A DNA stretch of 64,000 bases from Gemmatimonadota bacterium (GTDB lineage Bacteria; Gemmatimonadota; Gemmatimonadetes; Longimicrobiales; Gaopeijiaceae). This document shows, piece after piece, positions 9,064-18,093 of this stretch. The stretch is from positions 186,001-250,000 of the forward strand of contig JAJEBR010000033.1 in the NCBI GenBank assembly GCA_022822445.1, given 5' to 3'. Numbering within the stretch: the stretch's first letter is position 1; the number at the start of each line of letters is the position of its first letter. Below the pieces are notes generated by a model. That model searched no databases and was not told where the DNA came from. It saw only the letters and a program-made list of their open reading frames with translations. The position numbers and the translations under genes are program-made.

Positions 9064-9972
9064 ATGGAATCGGACATCGGGCCACTGATCCAAAGACCGG
9101 AGAAGAAACGACCTGTGGCCAGCGACTACACAACACCGAAACCTGCAGGTGAGAATGGGTCCCCCTGGTCGGGCCGAAAGGCCAGGGGAGGGAACCGCGT
9201 CGTCCAGATTCTCCGCCGCCTGAGGAACGCGCTGTCCAAGAGCGCCCGCAACCCGATCACCGCCTGGAAGATGCTGTGGCCGCGGTACGGGCCATTCGCC
9301 GCCAGGACGCCGGATCCCGAGTTCCGCCGGTCAGTCCGCTGGTCGTTCGGCAAGCTGAAGCGGGAGCCGATGAATGCGGTGTTTCCGGGGATCGAGTCCA
9401 CCGATGTCCGGATTGTGAGCTGTTTCGACCGGGAACCCCTGCTGTCGATGAGCCCGTCCGAGGTGATGGCCATCGGCGCGATGGTTCGCGCGCTCAAGCC
9501 CCAGCGCGTGCTGGAGATCGGCACCTTCGAGGGGAACACGACCGTCAACCTCGCCGCCAACGCACCCGCGAACGCCCGTGTATACACACTCGATCTGCCC
9601 CCTGGCTGGGGCGGGAGCTTCGGGATCGAGGTGCCGGACATTCATGACAACGCCGCACCCGGCCACCATACGGGAAGGCAGTTCCTGGAATCGCAGTACG
9701 CGGGCAAGGTCAAGCAGCTGTGGGGAGACTCCGCCCAGTTCGACTGGGACGAGTTCGCGCCCTTCGACTTCATCCTGATCGACGGGTGCCACACCTACGA
9801 ATACGCCGTGGCAGACACCAACAATGCGCTGCGTGTGGTACGGCCTGGAGGAGTGATCGTGTGGCACGACTACGGCATGCTGGAGGATGTCAGCCGGGCC
9901 GTCGACGAATTCGCGGACAGCATGAGAGTCCACGCGATCCAGGGGACCCGTCTGGCCGTCGGGTTCCCTTAG
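9064..9972 (+). CDS. Class I SAM-dependent methyltransferase (Methyltransf_24 type)
   Basis: The 302-residue protein has a Rossmann-type methyltransferase core: VLEIGTFEGNTTVNLA (SAM-binding motif I), an acidic residue in YTLDLPPG, FDFILIDGCHTYEYA, and RVVRPGGVIVWHDYG. These match the Methyltransf_24 family, often found in polysaccharide and secondary-metabolite loci. About 100 N-terminal residues carry no recognisable domain. The substrate is unknown. The gene follows the glycosyltransferases but is separated from them by repeat copy A, so it is probably transcribed independently. The ATG at 9064 is the first in frame. Confidence 0.82.
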   Translation: MESDIGPLIQRPEKKRPVASDYTTPKPAGENGSPWSGRKARGGNRVVQILRRLRNALSKSARNPITAWKMLWPRYGPFAARTPDPEFRRSVRWSFGKLKREPMNAVFPGIESTDVRIVSCFDREPLLSMSPSEVMAIGAMVRALKPQRVLEIGTFEGNTTVNLAANAPANARVYTLDLPPGWGGSFGIEVPDIHDNAAPGHHTGRQFLESQYAGKVKQLWGDSAQFDWDEFAPFDFILIDGCHTYEYAVADTNNALRVVRPGGVIVWHDYGMLEDVSRAVDEFADSMRVHAIQGTRLAVGFP

Positions 9973-10015
9973 GCCGCTTGCGGGCTAAAGATCGTGAAAA
10001 AGTTGAGGATGGAGT

Positions 10016-11665
10016 TCAAGCGGCGATTCCAACGGTGCTGAAGAGGCTTCGCATTTCGTGATGAACAGCGGCGTAACGCTGGTCCAGGGCACTGACGGTG
10101 CGGGGCGTGTGCGGGCGCCGGGGCGTGGATGCTGCCGCGAGGAGTGGATGGACGACCTTGTCGCGGAGCAGGAGGATCGCGGCCATCGCGCGTAGAGCCG
10201 CGGGATCTGCGCAGTATCGGCGTGAACGCGGGATCTTGGCGGCCAACCCCTTGGATCGGAACTTCCTGAGGTCGTAGGCGGCACGGCTCGGCGAGTACCG
10301 CTCGTCGTTGAGGAGCCGGGCAACCTTCGTGGCGAGTTCCGAGGACGTGAACCCTGCCGGGTTCGGCGAGAGCGCGAGGAGAGCCTGCATCACGGCACGG
10401 GCACGAGGACGGTTGATGTCGATGCCGCCGACGCGGACGGCGCCGAGGCGGCCCGGCCGGGGGAGCCGGTCGAGGAGCCCTGCATCGACGAAGGTGGTGT
10501 CCAGGCAGTCGAGCACCTCGATGAAGCGGTCGACCATCCGCCGAAGCGCCTCGACTGCCTCGGGGAAGTACGATGCGCCGAGCCGGCAACCCAGATCTCT
10601 GGCATTGTGCGCCATGGCCTCGATGCGCAGCACGCGCTCGCCTTTCGTGTAGATCTTCAGCGTCAGGCGCCCGAAGCGGATGCGCAGGATCGTCAGATCG
10701 TACTCAGGTGTCTCGAGCGAGAGCTCCACGACCGGGGCCCGCGGCTGCCCCTTGTGTCGCCTCGGACGCTGCCGGCGTCCGAAGAGGGTCTTCACGGTGC
10801 GCAGGTCCAGCGGGCCCCGGACCCGGTCGATCAGCGCGCTGAAGACCCGGTCCATCTTCTGGCCGCTCGTGAAGAGCAGGTTGCGGCTGTACTCGGCCTG
10901 GAAGAGCGAGTAGTGGTAGCGGAACGCTGTCCGCTCCTGGTCGGCGACATCCAGCGCGAAGCACAGCACCGCCGAGTAGATCCAACGCTCCGGAGCCTGG
11001 ACCAGGCGCCCTACAGAGCTCTCCGGAGAGCTCAAGGCATCTGCGACAAGGCCCAGGTCCCGGGCGTTGGATAGTTCGGTGAAGCAGTTGTCCTGCTTCC
11101 TGAAGGCAAGTCTCCGGCGCTCCGCCTCCTTGGCCACCCACTCATGGCCGTTCAGGATCACCAGCGCGCTGAACGGCGGGTGCGGGCAGAAGCGGATGAT
11201 CACGTGGCCCCAGTCGCGGTCCATGATGTGAAAGGCGTAGTGGTTCACCCACGGCCTCGGCACCTTGCGCTTGATCCGCCGGATCCGCCCATCGGCCGTG
11301 TGTTCCACGTCCCAGACATTGCCCGGCGCCCGGCGCACGATGACCACGAACACGCCCTCGTAGCCCGGGTCGTCGGGGATGTAGGCCCTGGCCAGGTCCT
11401 CGTTCCGGTCTCCGGTCTTGCTGTACACGACCGGTACGCCCGCACCCTTCGCCCAGCCCTTCACCCGGCGTGCGAAGCGCCCCGCCACCCGCATGAGCCG
11501 CGTGTTGTTCAGCCCCTCGTCCGATCCTTGCCAGCACCGCCACCACATCCGAAACCCCGGTGCTCGCTGGCCGAGTTGGAAGTACGCGCGCAGTACCACG
11601 CGATCCACGCAGTCGTAGCTGCCGTCCAGAAACCCCTTGAACAGGACGCCGTCGGAATCGCCCAT
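10016..11665 (-). CDS. Conserved 549-residue protein of unknown function
   Basis: I recognise the general pattern as one that recurs in environmental bacterial genomes, but know no function. The N-terminal half holds FLDGSYDCVDRVVLRAYFQLG, then a basic stretch (MRVAGRFARRVKGWAK), VNHYAFHIMDRDWGHV, and HPPFSALVILNGHEW followed by an NCFTELSNA segment. The C-terminal third looks like a winged helix (about residues 440-510: ATKVARLLNDERYSPSRAAYDLRKFRSKGL), so nucleic-acid binding is plausible. There is no signal peptide and no membrane segment. It stands alone on the minus strand, tail-to-tail with the methyltransferase gene, with copy B of the dispersed repeat and two hairpins upstream. A mobile-element or domesticated transposase origin is possible but not shown. 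Confidence 0.75.
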   Translation of the reverse strand: MGDSDGVLFKGFLDGSYDCVDRVVLRAYFQLGQRAPGFRMWWRCWQGSDEGLNNTRLMRVAGRFARRVKGWAKGAGVPVVYSKTGDRNEDLARAYIPDDPGYEGVFVVIVRRAPGNVWDVEHTADGRIRRIKRKVPRPWVNHYAFHIMDRDWGHVIIRFCPHPPFSALVILNGHEWVAKEAERRRLAFRKQDNCFTELSNARDLGLVADALSSPESSVGRLVQAPERWIYSAVLCFALDVADQERTAFRYHYSLFQAEYSRNLLFTSGQKMDRVFSALIDRVRGPLDLRTVKTLFGRRQRPRRHKGQPRAPVVELSLETPEYDLTILRIRFGRLTLKIYTKGERVLRIEAMAHNARDLGCRLGASYFPEAVEALRRMVDRFIEVLDCLDTTFVDAGLLDRLPRPGRLGAVRVGGIDINRPRARAVMQALLALSPNPAGFTSSELATKVARLLNDERYSPSRAAYDLRKFRSKGLAAKIPRSRRYCADPAALRAMAAILLLRDKVVHPLLAAASTPRRPHTPRTVSALDQRYAAVHHEMRSLFSTVGIAA

Positions 11666-11735
11666 CGCCCTCTGCCTTCCGTCTGATTGCTCTCACCTCC
11701 GTCAATGTATGCCTCGGCTGCGCCGAAGGCGCCCC

Positions 11736-11761
11736 GTTTCCTGGGCGAGGTCCCAGGAAAC
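11736..11761. other. Perfect 10-bp inverted repeat (hairpin)
   Basis: GTTTCCTGGG (11736-11745) and CCCAGGAAAC (11752-11761) are exact reverse complements with a 6-base loop. A second imperfect hairpin, GCCTCGGC/GCCGAAGGC, sits beside it at 11711-11729. Both lie between copy B and the start of the 549-residue gene, so a transcript starting at copy B would carry them in its leader. There is no U-tract, so this is not a convincing intrinsic terminator. Confidence 0.7.
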
Positions 11762-11774
11762 GCGTAGCTCCTAG

Positions 11775-12018
11775 CAGGCCGAATAAGTCCCCGCTGCATT
11801 CGGGCGGCGATGCATCCACGCTGGCCGCGGCGCTCATTCACCTCGCACTGTCATGACAACATTACAATCTGTCGTGTTTTCTTTACATTCGGGACATCCA
11901 GAACGCCGCTCTGCGTTGCTCCTCGTGCAAATAGCCCTGCTATTCGCCCTTCGTCGCGCCTTGCCAGCCTGGCGCCTCGCCGCCCTCGGTGCGACGCGGG
12001 GATTATCCACGGCCTGTC
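11775..12018 (-). repeat. Extended dispersed repeat around copy B
   Basis: About 240 bases on the minus strand surround core copy B (11844-11889). The upstream flank carries GCCGTGGATAATCCCCG, and nearer the core AGGAGCAACGCAGAGCGGCG. The downstream flank carries GAGCGCCGCGG, then GGATGCATCGCCGCCCGAAT and GCAGCGGGGACT. All of these recur in the same order around copy L (60341-60500). An extra stretch of about 70 bases here, containing the small palindrome TAGC-AGG-GCTA, is absent from copy L. No open reading frame is evident, so it looks like a non-coding interspersed repeat. Confidence 0.75.
11844..11889 (-). repeat. Dispersed 45-bp element, copy B
   Basis: Minus-strand core with GTAAAG (11881-11886), ACGACA (11870-11875), a 17-base spacer and GACAGT (11847-11852). 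It points towards the 549-residue gene, whose start is about 180 bases downstream. Confidence 0.82.
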
Positions 12019-12307
12019 AGTACCCCCCACCACCCCCCCTGAGATCCAGAACCTGCACACGCTGCACGCCCAGTTCGTCCTCATGCACGCCCAGGAGTTG
12101 ACCGTCGCTCACGCCGTGGAGCCGGAACGCCGCCGGAACATCAACCCTGCCTGCGTACCTGCCATCCGGGCGGAACACGTCCCAGTGAACCGTGGCCCCA
12201 CGCGGCAAGATGTATCGCTGCGCCCAGATCTCGCCAGTGTCCGCAGCTGTCAGCCTGTCGTAGCCTGACCCAGGTGGTTCATCGTCGGTTGGCACGCCAA
12301 GCCGCAC
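12017..12307 (-). pseudogene. Beta-propeller protein remnant, C-terminal end only
   Basis: Ninety-six codons directly follow the MFS stop on the same strand. The translation resembles only the last blade of secreted six-bladed beta-propeller (NHL-like) proteins: WDVFRPDGRYAGRV, then LGVHEDELGV and a terminal VQVLDLR. There is no signal peptide and no upstream blade. A GTG at 12307 could start it, but the product would be a fragment. The extended repeat of copy B begins exactly at its stop, so the locus may have been rearranged. I treat it as a 5'-truncated relic; a real small protein is less likely. Confidence 0.5.
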
Positions 12308-13531
12308 CTACCCCGGCATCCTCCTGAACAGCCGAAGCACCGACACGAACGCGAGCGCATACATCACCGCACCGAGCAGGAACGGCGCCCCCGGCAGCTC
12401 GATCGGTGCGCCTGGCGAGGTGAAGTAGCTGAATAGCCCGGCCGTGAAGATCAGCGGCGCGACGATGCTGGTCAGGCTCATGAGCGATTGGATGCCTCCC
12501 TGCACCTTCCCCTGGTCCTCCGACGGGACCACACCCGCGACCAGGCTCTGGATTGCAGGGCCCGCCACGCCGCCGATCGATCCGAAGACGATGAACGCGA
12601 ACAGCATCCAGCCGGCCGTGGCCAGTCCGTAGCCGAGATAGGTGATCACCGCGACCACAAGCCCGTACAGAATCGCGCGGCGCTCCCCCAGCCGCTTGAC
12701 GACCGGGCGCACCAGTCCCCCCTGGACGATCGCCGCCATGATCCCGACGAGCATCAGCGACAGGCCGTTCATCTGTTCGTCCCATCCGAACTTGTGGCCC
12801 GTGAACAGCACCCAGACCGTTTCCAGGCCCCGCTGGGCCAGCACGACGAAGACGAAGACCGCGGTCAGGCCGGCGACGAGCGGATAGGAGCCCAGCACGA
12901 AGAGGCTGCCGACGGGGTTCGCCTTCTTCCAGCTGAAGGCGCTGCGCTTCTCCGCGGGCAGCGACTCCGGCAGGACGAAGAACCCGTAGAGCCAATTCAC
13001 CAGCGCGAGGCCCGCGGAGACAAAGAAGGGGAGGCGAAGGTCGACGCCGCCGAGAAAACCGCCAAGGGCCGGTCCGAAGATGAACCCGAGGCCGAAGGCG
13101 ACGCCGATCAGTCCGAAGTTCCTGGCCCGGTCCTCCGGCTTCGACACGTCCGCGATATACGCGTTGGCCGTGGTGATGCTCGCCCCCATCACCCCTGCGA
13201 TCAGCCGTCCGGCGAAGAGCCAGCCCAGGGTGGGCGCGAACCCCATGATGATATAGTCCACACCGAGTCCGAAGAGCGAAATGAGGATCACCGGCCTGCG
13301 CCCCACGCGGTCCGACAGCGACCCCAGCACCGGCGCGAAGACGAACTGGGTGAGTGCGTACGTGGACGCCAGCACGCCGAACCAGCGCCCGGCCATCGCG
13401 GTGCTCCCTCCGGAGAAGTCCTTGATCAGTTCGGGAAGAATGGGGATGATGATTCCGATCCCCAGCACGTCGATGAAGACGGTGATGAGGATGAAGATCA
13501 TCGCGGCCTTGCGGGCCTGTCCGCGTGCCAT
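12308..13531 (-). CDS. Tet-family major facilitator superfamily drug:H+ antiporter
   Basis: The 407-residue protein has twelve predicted transmembrane segments and MFS motif A in [17 protein letters not shown]. The opening [19 protein letters not shown] and the [23 protein letters not shown] stretch are typical of the TetA/TCR group. Members export tetracyclines, bicyclomycin-like drugs or sugars in exchange for protons, so the substrate is uncertain. The ATG at 13531 is preferred over the upstream in-frame ATG because it leaves a short basic N-tail before TM1. It is divergent from the zincin-like gene with a 67-base gap. Confidence 0.88.
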   Translation of the reverse strand: MARGQARKAAMIFILITVFIDVLGIGIIIPILPELIKDFSGGSTAMAGRWFGVLASTYALTQFVFAPVLGSLSDRVGRRPVILISLFGLGVDYIIMGFAPTLGWLFAGRLIAGVMGASITTANAYIADVSKPEDRARNFGLIGVAFGLGFIFGPALGGFLGGVDLRLPFFVSAGLALVNWLYGFFVLPESLPAEKRSAFSWKKANPVGSLFVLGSYPLVAGLTAVFVFVVLAQRGLETVWVLFTGHKFGWDEQMNGLSLMLVGIMAAIVQGGLVRPVVKRLGERRAILYGLVVAVITYLGYGLATAGWMLFAFIVFGSIGGVAGPAIQSLVAGVVPSEDQGKVQGGIQSLMSLTSIVAPLIFTAGLFSYFTSPGAPIELPGAPFLLGAVMYALAFVSVLRLFRRMPG

Positions 13532-13598
13532 CACACCAACCCTGCCCCGGGGGAACCGCGCTGCGGAGCGGCAGTCTCGCAGCAGAAGCGCATAATCT

Positions 13599-14330
13599 AT
13601 GGACTTCGAAGCATTCGAGAGAGAAGCGCGCCAGGTCTTCGAGACCATTCCGCCGCGCTACCGCGAGGGAGTGGACGGGCTGACCGTGCACCGCAGGCCG
13701 CTCAGCCACCCCCGCTTTCCCGGGATCTTCACGCTGGGCGAGTGCGCGACCGAGGGCTACCCGTCGAACTGGGACGGGCCCGAGACCGTGCGGTCGGTGG
13801 TCCACCTCTACTGGGGGTCTTTCCAGGCGCTGGCGCAGGTCAATCCCGCCTTCGACTGGGCGGAGGAGATCTGGGAGACGCTGACCCACGAGATCCGCCA
13901 CCACCTGGAGTCGCTGGCGGACCGCGACGACCTGGGCGGCGTGGACTACGCGATGGAACAGGCCTTCCAGCGCGACCGGGGGCTCGACTTCGAACCGGAC
14001 TACTACCGGCACGGCGACCGCATCGGGCACGGTGTCTACGCGGCCGAGGACGACGTGTACATCGAGCAGCTGTGGCGGCCGGCGGACTTCGCCCGCGCCG
14101 AGCGGATTCCGTTCACGTGGGCGGGCCGAAACTACGAAATCGGCCACCCGGTTGAACTGGGGGACATCCACTTCATCCGGATCGCGGACGGGGTTCCGGC
14201 GCCGCCTTTCATCGAGCTGGTGCTGGTGCGGCGGGTTTCATGGCTGCGGCGGTTGCGGAGTGCACTCGGGCGATCGGGGATGGAGGTGTACGAATCGGAC
14301 GCGGTGGCGGTGGAGGGGGAAGCCAAGTAA
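13599..14330 (+). CDS. Zincin-like metallopeptidase-fold protein
   Basis: This 243-residue cytoplasmic protein contains THEIRHHLES (about residues 105-114), a HEXXH zinc motif within a helix, as in the short Zincin_1/DUF1025-type proteins. The N-terminal half matches that group (ETIPPRYREGVDGLTV, then a GECATEG segment). The C-terminal 100 residues form a beta-rich extension ending in a basic stretch. Peptidase activity has not generally been shown for this family, so a protease call is an inference. No signal peptide. The stop codon TAA lies inside repeat copy C. Confidence 0.72.
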   Translation: MDFEAFEREARQVFETIPPRYREGVDGLTVHRRPLSHPRFPGIFTLGECATEGYPSNWDGPETVRSVVHLYWGSFQALAQVNPAFDWAEEIWETLTHEIRHHLESLADRDDLGGVDYAMEQAFQRDRGLDFEPDYYRHGDRIGHGVYAAEDDVYIEQLWRPADFARAERIPFTWAGRNYEIGHPVELGDIHFIRIADGVPAPPFIELVLVRRVSWLRRLRSALGRSGMEVYESDAVAVEGEAK

Positions 14331-14370
14331 AGCAGACACGACATTATGTAAAGTCTGCTTGTCAATTCGG
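14326..14370 (+). repeat. Dispersed 45-bp element, copy C
   Basis: GTAAAG (14327-14332), ACGACA (14338-14343), a 17-base spacer containing GTAAAG, then GTCAAT. It fills the gap between two convergent genes and supplies the stop codon of the zincin-like gene. No gene lies downstream of it in sense, so this copy is unlikely to serve as a promoter. Confidence 0.8.
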
Positions 14371-14372
14371 GG

Positions 14373-16514
14373 TCAGCACCCCAGGCAGCGGTGGTTGTTC
14401 CTCGACCCCAGCTTTTCCAGCAGCGCGACCGTGGCCGGGAAGGGTTGCACACGCTGGATGGGCCCGTTGGCCATGTCGGCGACCGTCTGGCCGCGGCGGT
14501 TCAGGGCGGTGACGTCGGCGCCGTGGTCGACCAGATAGAAGATCATCTCGATGTCGCCGCGGGACGCGGCATGGTGGAGCGGCGTGGAGGCGTTGGCGTC
14601 GCGGGCGTTCACGTCGGCGCCGCACTCCTCGACCAGGAAGCGCACCGCGGCCATCCAGGCGTCGGGGACGTGGCGGTGGGCGTTGCCCGCGAAGGACTGG
14701 CCATAGCCGACTCCCGACGCCGCGTGGATGGGGTGGATGGCCGGTCCGCCCGCGGGCACCGGCGGCAATCCGGAGGGGTCGGCCTGCTCTTCTTCCTCAC
14801 CCTCCTGCGATGCCTGTCGGCGGCGGCGCTGGGGAGGCCTCATGGTGGCCATGCCCGGATCGGCGCCGTGGTCCTTCAGCAGCCGCATCGCGTCGACATC
14901 GAGCGCGTAGGCGGCCCGCCAGAACGGGGTGGCGCCCTTCAGGTTGATCCCGCTGCCGCGCAGCACGCCGAAGGTGTACTCCATGTACCAGAGGTGACTG
15001 GCCAGCCGAGCGTTCGGGTCCGCGCCGGCTTCGAGGAGCGCTTCCATCAGCTCCAGGTAGGTGGTGTGCTGATGCAGGTGTTCGGTGGGGTGGGAGTAGG
15101 ACGCCCGGGGTGCCCACTGCCGTTCCAGGACGGCGTAGAGGGGCGTGGTTCCGGCCTGGCTGGCGAGGTTGGGGTCGGCGCCGCGCTCCAGGAGGACCCG
15201 GGCGAGGTCGAACTGGCCGTTCACGGCGGCGATGAGGAGGGGGGTGGTCCCGTCGCCGGCGGACGGCTGGTTGATGTCGGCGCCGCCGTCGAGCAGTGCC
15301 AGCGCCGCGTCGGTGTGCCCCTGGCGGACGGCGTGCAGCAGAGGCGTCAGTCCGCCCCAGGTACCGATGGTCTGAGCGTAGGACAGAGGGCGCGCCTCTT
15401 CATCTTCTTCCGAGGGAGACTCGCCTTCCTCCGAGGGGCCTTCGTCGGCCTCTTCGTCGCCAGTTGCCTCTTCGCCGGTCTCTCCCCCACCCGCGGCCCC
15501 CGCGGAATCCGGCTCCTCGCCCGTCGCCCGGCCGGCCGCTGCTTCCACCGTATCCGGCTCTTCCTCCGCCTGAGCCTCCACCTGCCCCTCCTGGTCGGCC
15601 AACTGGCCCTCCTGGCTGGCTTCCGCTGCCTCGCCCTCCTCCTCTTCCTCCGCGTTGTCGTCGGCCGCGTCCGGGACGTCCGGCCAGCGGCGCTGGATCT
15701 CGCGGGCGGCCTCGATCGCGGCCTGTACCTGGCTCGGGGTGGGCTGCCAATCGGGGCCCCCGCCCTCCTTCTCGCGGAAGGCGGCGATGAACTCGTTGAG
15801 GCGGCGCTCGGCAGCGGCATCGGCGTCGGCCTGCTCCGCGACATCGACCACGTGCGCGGTGAGCGCCGGGTCGGCACCGGCAGCCAGCAGCGCCTCGACC
15901 GCCGCGACACGGTTGGCGGCCGCGGCGAAGATGAGCGGGGTCTGGCCCCAGGCGGCTTCTCGCGCGTTCACGTCCGCGCCCGCGGCGGCCAACACCTCGA
16001 TCAGGCGGGGATCACCCGACGCGGCGGCGAGGTGGAGCGGCGTGGCGCCCGAGTTGGTGGTGGCGGCATTGGGATCGCTGCCCGCCTCAAGGAGCATCTC
16101 GGCTACGGCTGCGTGCGAGGCGCGCGCGGCCAGGTGGAGCGGCGTGTAGTGCCCGATCCGCGTCCCGGCGTCGACACGCGCGCCGGCGTAGAGGAGCACT
16201 TCGCAGATCGGCCCGTCGCCGCGCTCGGCGGCCCAATGGAGCGCGGTCATGCCATCCCCTTGCGGGGCATTCACGTCCGCGCCGCCGCGCAGGAGGCGGC
16301 GGACCGCGTCGAGATCGCCCCGCTGGGCGGCGTCGGCGACCGGGGAGTCAAGGGTGCGCCCGGCGATGGCGTCCGGGGAGTCGAGGGTGCGCATGGCGTC
16401 GGCGACCGGCGAGTCGGCGGTGCGCCCGGCGACGGTATACAGGGAGCTGGGGATCGACCCCTTGTCGGCGGACGGCGAGTCGGCAGCCGCCAGGCTCAGC
16501 AGCAACAGCGGCAT
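14373..16514 (-). CDS. Secreted ankyrin-repeat protein
   Basis: The protein carries at least ten ankyrin repeats in two blocks, with repeated units of the form GMTALHWAAERGD, YTPLHLAARASH, TTPLLIAAVNGQ and STPLHHAASRGD. The blocks are separated by an acidic, low-complexity segment of about 120 residues rich in Glu, Gly and Ala (about 280-400). A short hydrophobic start (MPLLLLSLAAADS) suggests export. ATG at 16514 gives 713 residues. An ATG at 16571 would add a basic n-region but lies inside repeat copy D, so the start is uncertain. The gene is co-oriented with the DUF1552 and DUF1592 genes upstream, and probably contributes protein-protein binding in the periplasm. Confidence 0.8.
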   Translation of the reverse strand: MPLLLLSLAAADSPSADKGSIPSSLYTVAGRTADSPVADAMRTLDSPDAIAGRTLDSPVADAAQRGDLDAVRRLLRGGADVNAPQGDGMTALHWAAERGDGPICEVLLYAGARVDAGTRIGHYTPLHLAARASHAAVAEMLLEAGSDPNAATTNSGATPLHLAAASGDPRLIEVLAAAGADVNAREAAWGQTPLIFAAAANRVAAVEALLAAGADPALTAHVVDVAEQADADAAAERRLNEFIAAFREKEGGGPDWQPTPSQVQAAIEAAREIQRRWPDVPDAADDNAEEEEEGEAAEASQEGQLADQEGQVEAQAEEEPDTVEAAAGRATGEEPDSAGAAGGGETGEEATGDEEADEGPSEEGESPSEEDEEARPLSYAQTIGTWGGLTPLLHAVRQGHTDAALALLDGGADINQPSAGDGTTPLLIAAVNGQFDLARVLLERGADPNLASQAGTTPLYAVLERQWAPRASYSHPTEHLHQHTTYLELMEALLEAGADPNARLASHLWYMEYTFGVLRGSGINLKGATPFWRAAYALDVDAMRLLKDHGADPGMATMRPPQRRRRQASQEGEEEEQADPSGLPPVPAGGPAIHPIHAASGVGYGQSFAGNAHRHVPDAWMAAVRFLVEECGADVNARDANASTPLHHAASRGDIEMIFYLVDHGADVTALNRRGQTVADMANGPIQRVQPFPATVALLEKLGSRNNHRCLGC

Positions 16515-16560
16515 TAGCGCGGCCCCCGGGCATCCGCGCGGGACGCGACACCTGGGCACC

Positions 16561-16605
16561 CACGCTGTCATGAGAACATTACCAAATGTCATGTTGTCTT
16601 TACAT
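16561..16605 (-). repeat. Dispersed 45-bp element, copy D
   Basis: Minus-strand GTAAAG (16598-16603), ATGACA, a 17-base spacer and GACAGC. It lies between the DUF1552 stop and the ankyrin gene and points into the ankyrin gene. Upstream flank GCGTCGCACCGAGGGCG (16624-16640 region) is shared with the extended copy B. Confidence 0.83.
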
Positions 16606-16643
16606 TTGTGATTGCTCTAGCGCCCTCGGTGCGACGCGGGGAC

Positions 16644-18080
16644 CTATCCACCGACTGCCAACGAAAACTCCCCCGTCGAGTCCCCGAACCCCGCCAGGTC
16701 ATCGTGTCCGAGCCGGTGCAGCAGCGACGTGAATACGTTCGCCATCGGCGTCCCGGACTCGGCGCGGAGGTGCACGCCGCCGTCGAGCTGCCCGTTCGCC
16801 CCGCCCATCACCACCAGCGGACAACGGCGGTGGTTGTGCAGGTTCGCATCGCCCATCGGCGAGCCCCAGACGATCATCGAGCGATCCAGCAGGCTGGCGT
16901 CCCCGTCCATCGTCTCCTCGAGCCGCTGCAGGAAGTACGCCATCTGCCCCGTGCGGTACCGGCAGATCTTGTTGAACTCCATGATCGCCCGCTCGCGGCC
17001 CCCGTGGTGCGACGCCGGGTGGAAACCGCGGTTCGACCCGCTCTCCGGGAAGGTCCGGTTCGACGCGTCGCGCCCGGTCTTGAAGGCGATCACGCGGGTC
17101 GAATCGGTCTCGAGCGCGAGCACCTGCAGGTCGAACATCAGGCGCATGTGCTCCGAGAACGAATCCGGCACCCCCGGCGGCGCCCCGGGCAGCTCACGCT
17201 CCTCGCCGCTCAGGTTGCGCGCCTCGACCCGCTCGATCCGCCGCTCCAGCTCCCGCACGCTGTCCAGGTACCGGTCCACCCGGCGGCGATCCTGCGCCCC
17301 CAGCTCCCGCCTCAGCCCGGCGACCTCCTCGGCCACCCAGTCAAGAATGCTCCCGTGCGTGCGCCGCCGCCGCGCCCGCTCCTCCGCGCTCCCCCCCGCC
17401 CCGAAGAGCATGTCGAAGGCGGTGCGCGGGCTGCGAATCATCGGCAGCGGCGTGGTCGGCGACGACCAGCTGATCGAGTCCGTGTACGAGCACGAGTAGT
17501 TGTAGTCGCACCCGCCGCCCTTGTCGGTGCGCTCGATGCAGAGTTGCAGCGACGGCAGCACCGTCTCCTGGCCGAACCGCTGCGCGTGGAGCTGGTCGAG
17601 CGACGTGCCGCAGAAGATGTCCGACCCCTGCGTCTGCTTGGGGTGGGACTGCGTCAGGAACACGGCGCTGGAGCGGAAGTGATCGCCGCCCACCTCCTGC
17701 GCCTCGAACGCCTCCGCCATGCGCACGTCGGTGTTGCTGACGATGGTCAGGTGCTCCCGCCAGGGCTCCAGCGCCTTGAGGACGTTCTCGTCGCCCAGCT
17801 CGAAGTCGCGCCCGACCGTGGCCGGGGCGAAGAGATGCTGCGCCTCGCCCCACTCGTTGCAACCGGCGACCCCATGCACCTCCTCGATGCAGATGAGACG
17901 GGTCGGCGGGTCGGCGCCAGCGACACGGCCGGCCCCCGCACCGGCACCCTGCCCGCCGCCGGCCCCCGTCCGCACCCGCCCCGCCGGGAACATCGCGTCG
18001 AGCAGCGGAAGGGCCACCGTTGCGCCCGCGCCCCGCAGGAAGGTGCGGCGCCCGATCGTCCTGCCAGTCAAAAAGTGCAT
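16644..18080 (-). CDS. DUF1552 family exported protein
   Basis: The 478-residue protein opens with a twin-arginine-like signal (GRRTFLRGAGATVALPLLDAM), so it is probably exported folded by Tat. The remainder matches DUF1552 proteins, with conserved stretches such as SWSSPTTPLPMIRSPRTAFDMLF, ELGAQDRRRVDRYLDSVRELERRI and RSMIVWGSPMGDANLHNHRRCP. They are common in planctomycetes, acidobacteria and gemmatimonads and have no established activity. It starts 13 bases after the DUF1592 gene, with AGGTG as a possible ribosome site, and the two families are usually paired. The second gene of this secreted-protein run. Confidence 0.88.
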   Translation of the reverse strand: MHFLTGRTIGRRTFLRGAGATVALPLLDAMFPAGRVRTGAGGGQGAGAGAGRVAGADPPTRLICIEEVHGVAGCNEWGEAQHLFAPATVGRDFELGDENVLKALEPWREHLTIVSNTDVRMAEAFEAQEVGGDHFRSSAVFLTQSHPKQTQGSDIFCGTSLDQLHAQRFGQETVLPSLQLCIERTDKGGGCDYNYSCSYTDSISWSSPTTPLPMIRSPRTAFDMLFGAGGSAEERARRRRTHGSILDWVAEEVAGLRRELGAQDRRRVDRYLDSVRELERRIERVEARNLSGEERELPGAPPGVPDSFSEHMRLMFDLQVLALETDSTRVIAFKTGRDASNRTFPESGSNRGFHPASHHGGRERAIMEFNKICRYRTGQMAYFLQRLEETMDGDASLLDRSMIVWGSPMGDANLHNHRRCPLVVMGGANGQLDGGVHLRAESGTPMANVFTSLLHRLGHDDLAGFGDSTGEFSLAVGG

Positions 18081-18093
18081 GCCATCACCTGGT

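Noticed and set aside
11736-11761. The perfect hairpin as an intrinsic terminator
   Set aside because: No run of T follows the stem on either strand, and it lies upstream of the gene rather than after one.
10016-11761. The 549-residue gene as a complete insertion sequence
   Set aside because: I could find no terminal inverted repeats or target-site duplication around it, and no known transposase motif.
16571-16592. Start codons of the ankyrin, Rpn and other genes inside repeat copies (MTFGNVL-type peptides)
   Set aside because: The same peptide appears wherever the repeat happens to be in frame with an unrelated gene, and preferred starts downstream give better signal peptides or conserved N-termini.
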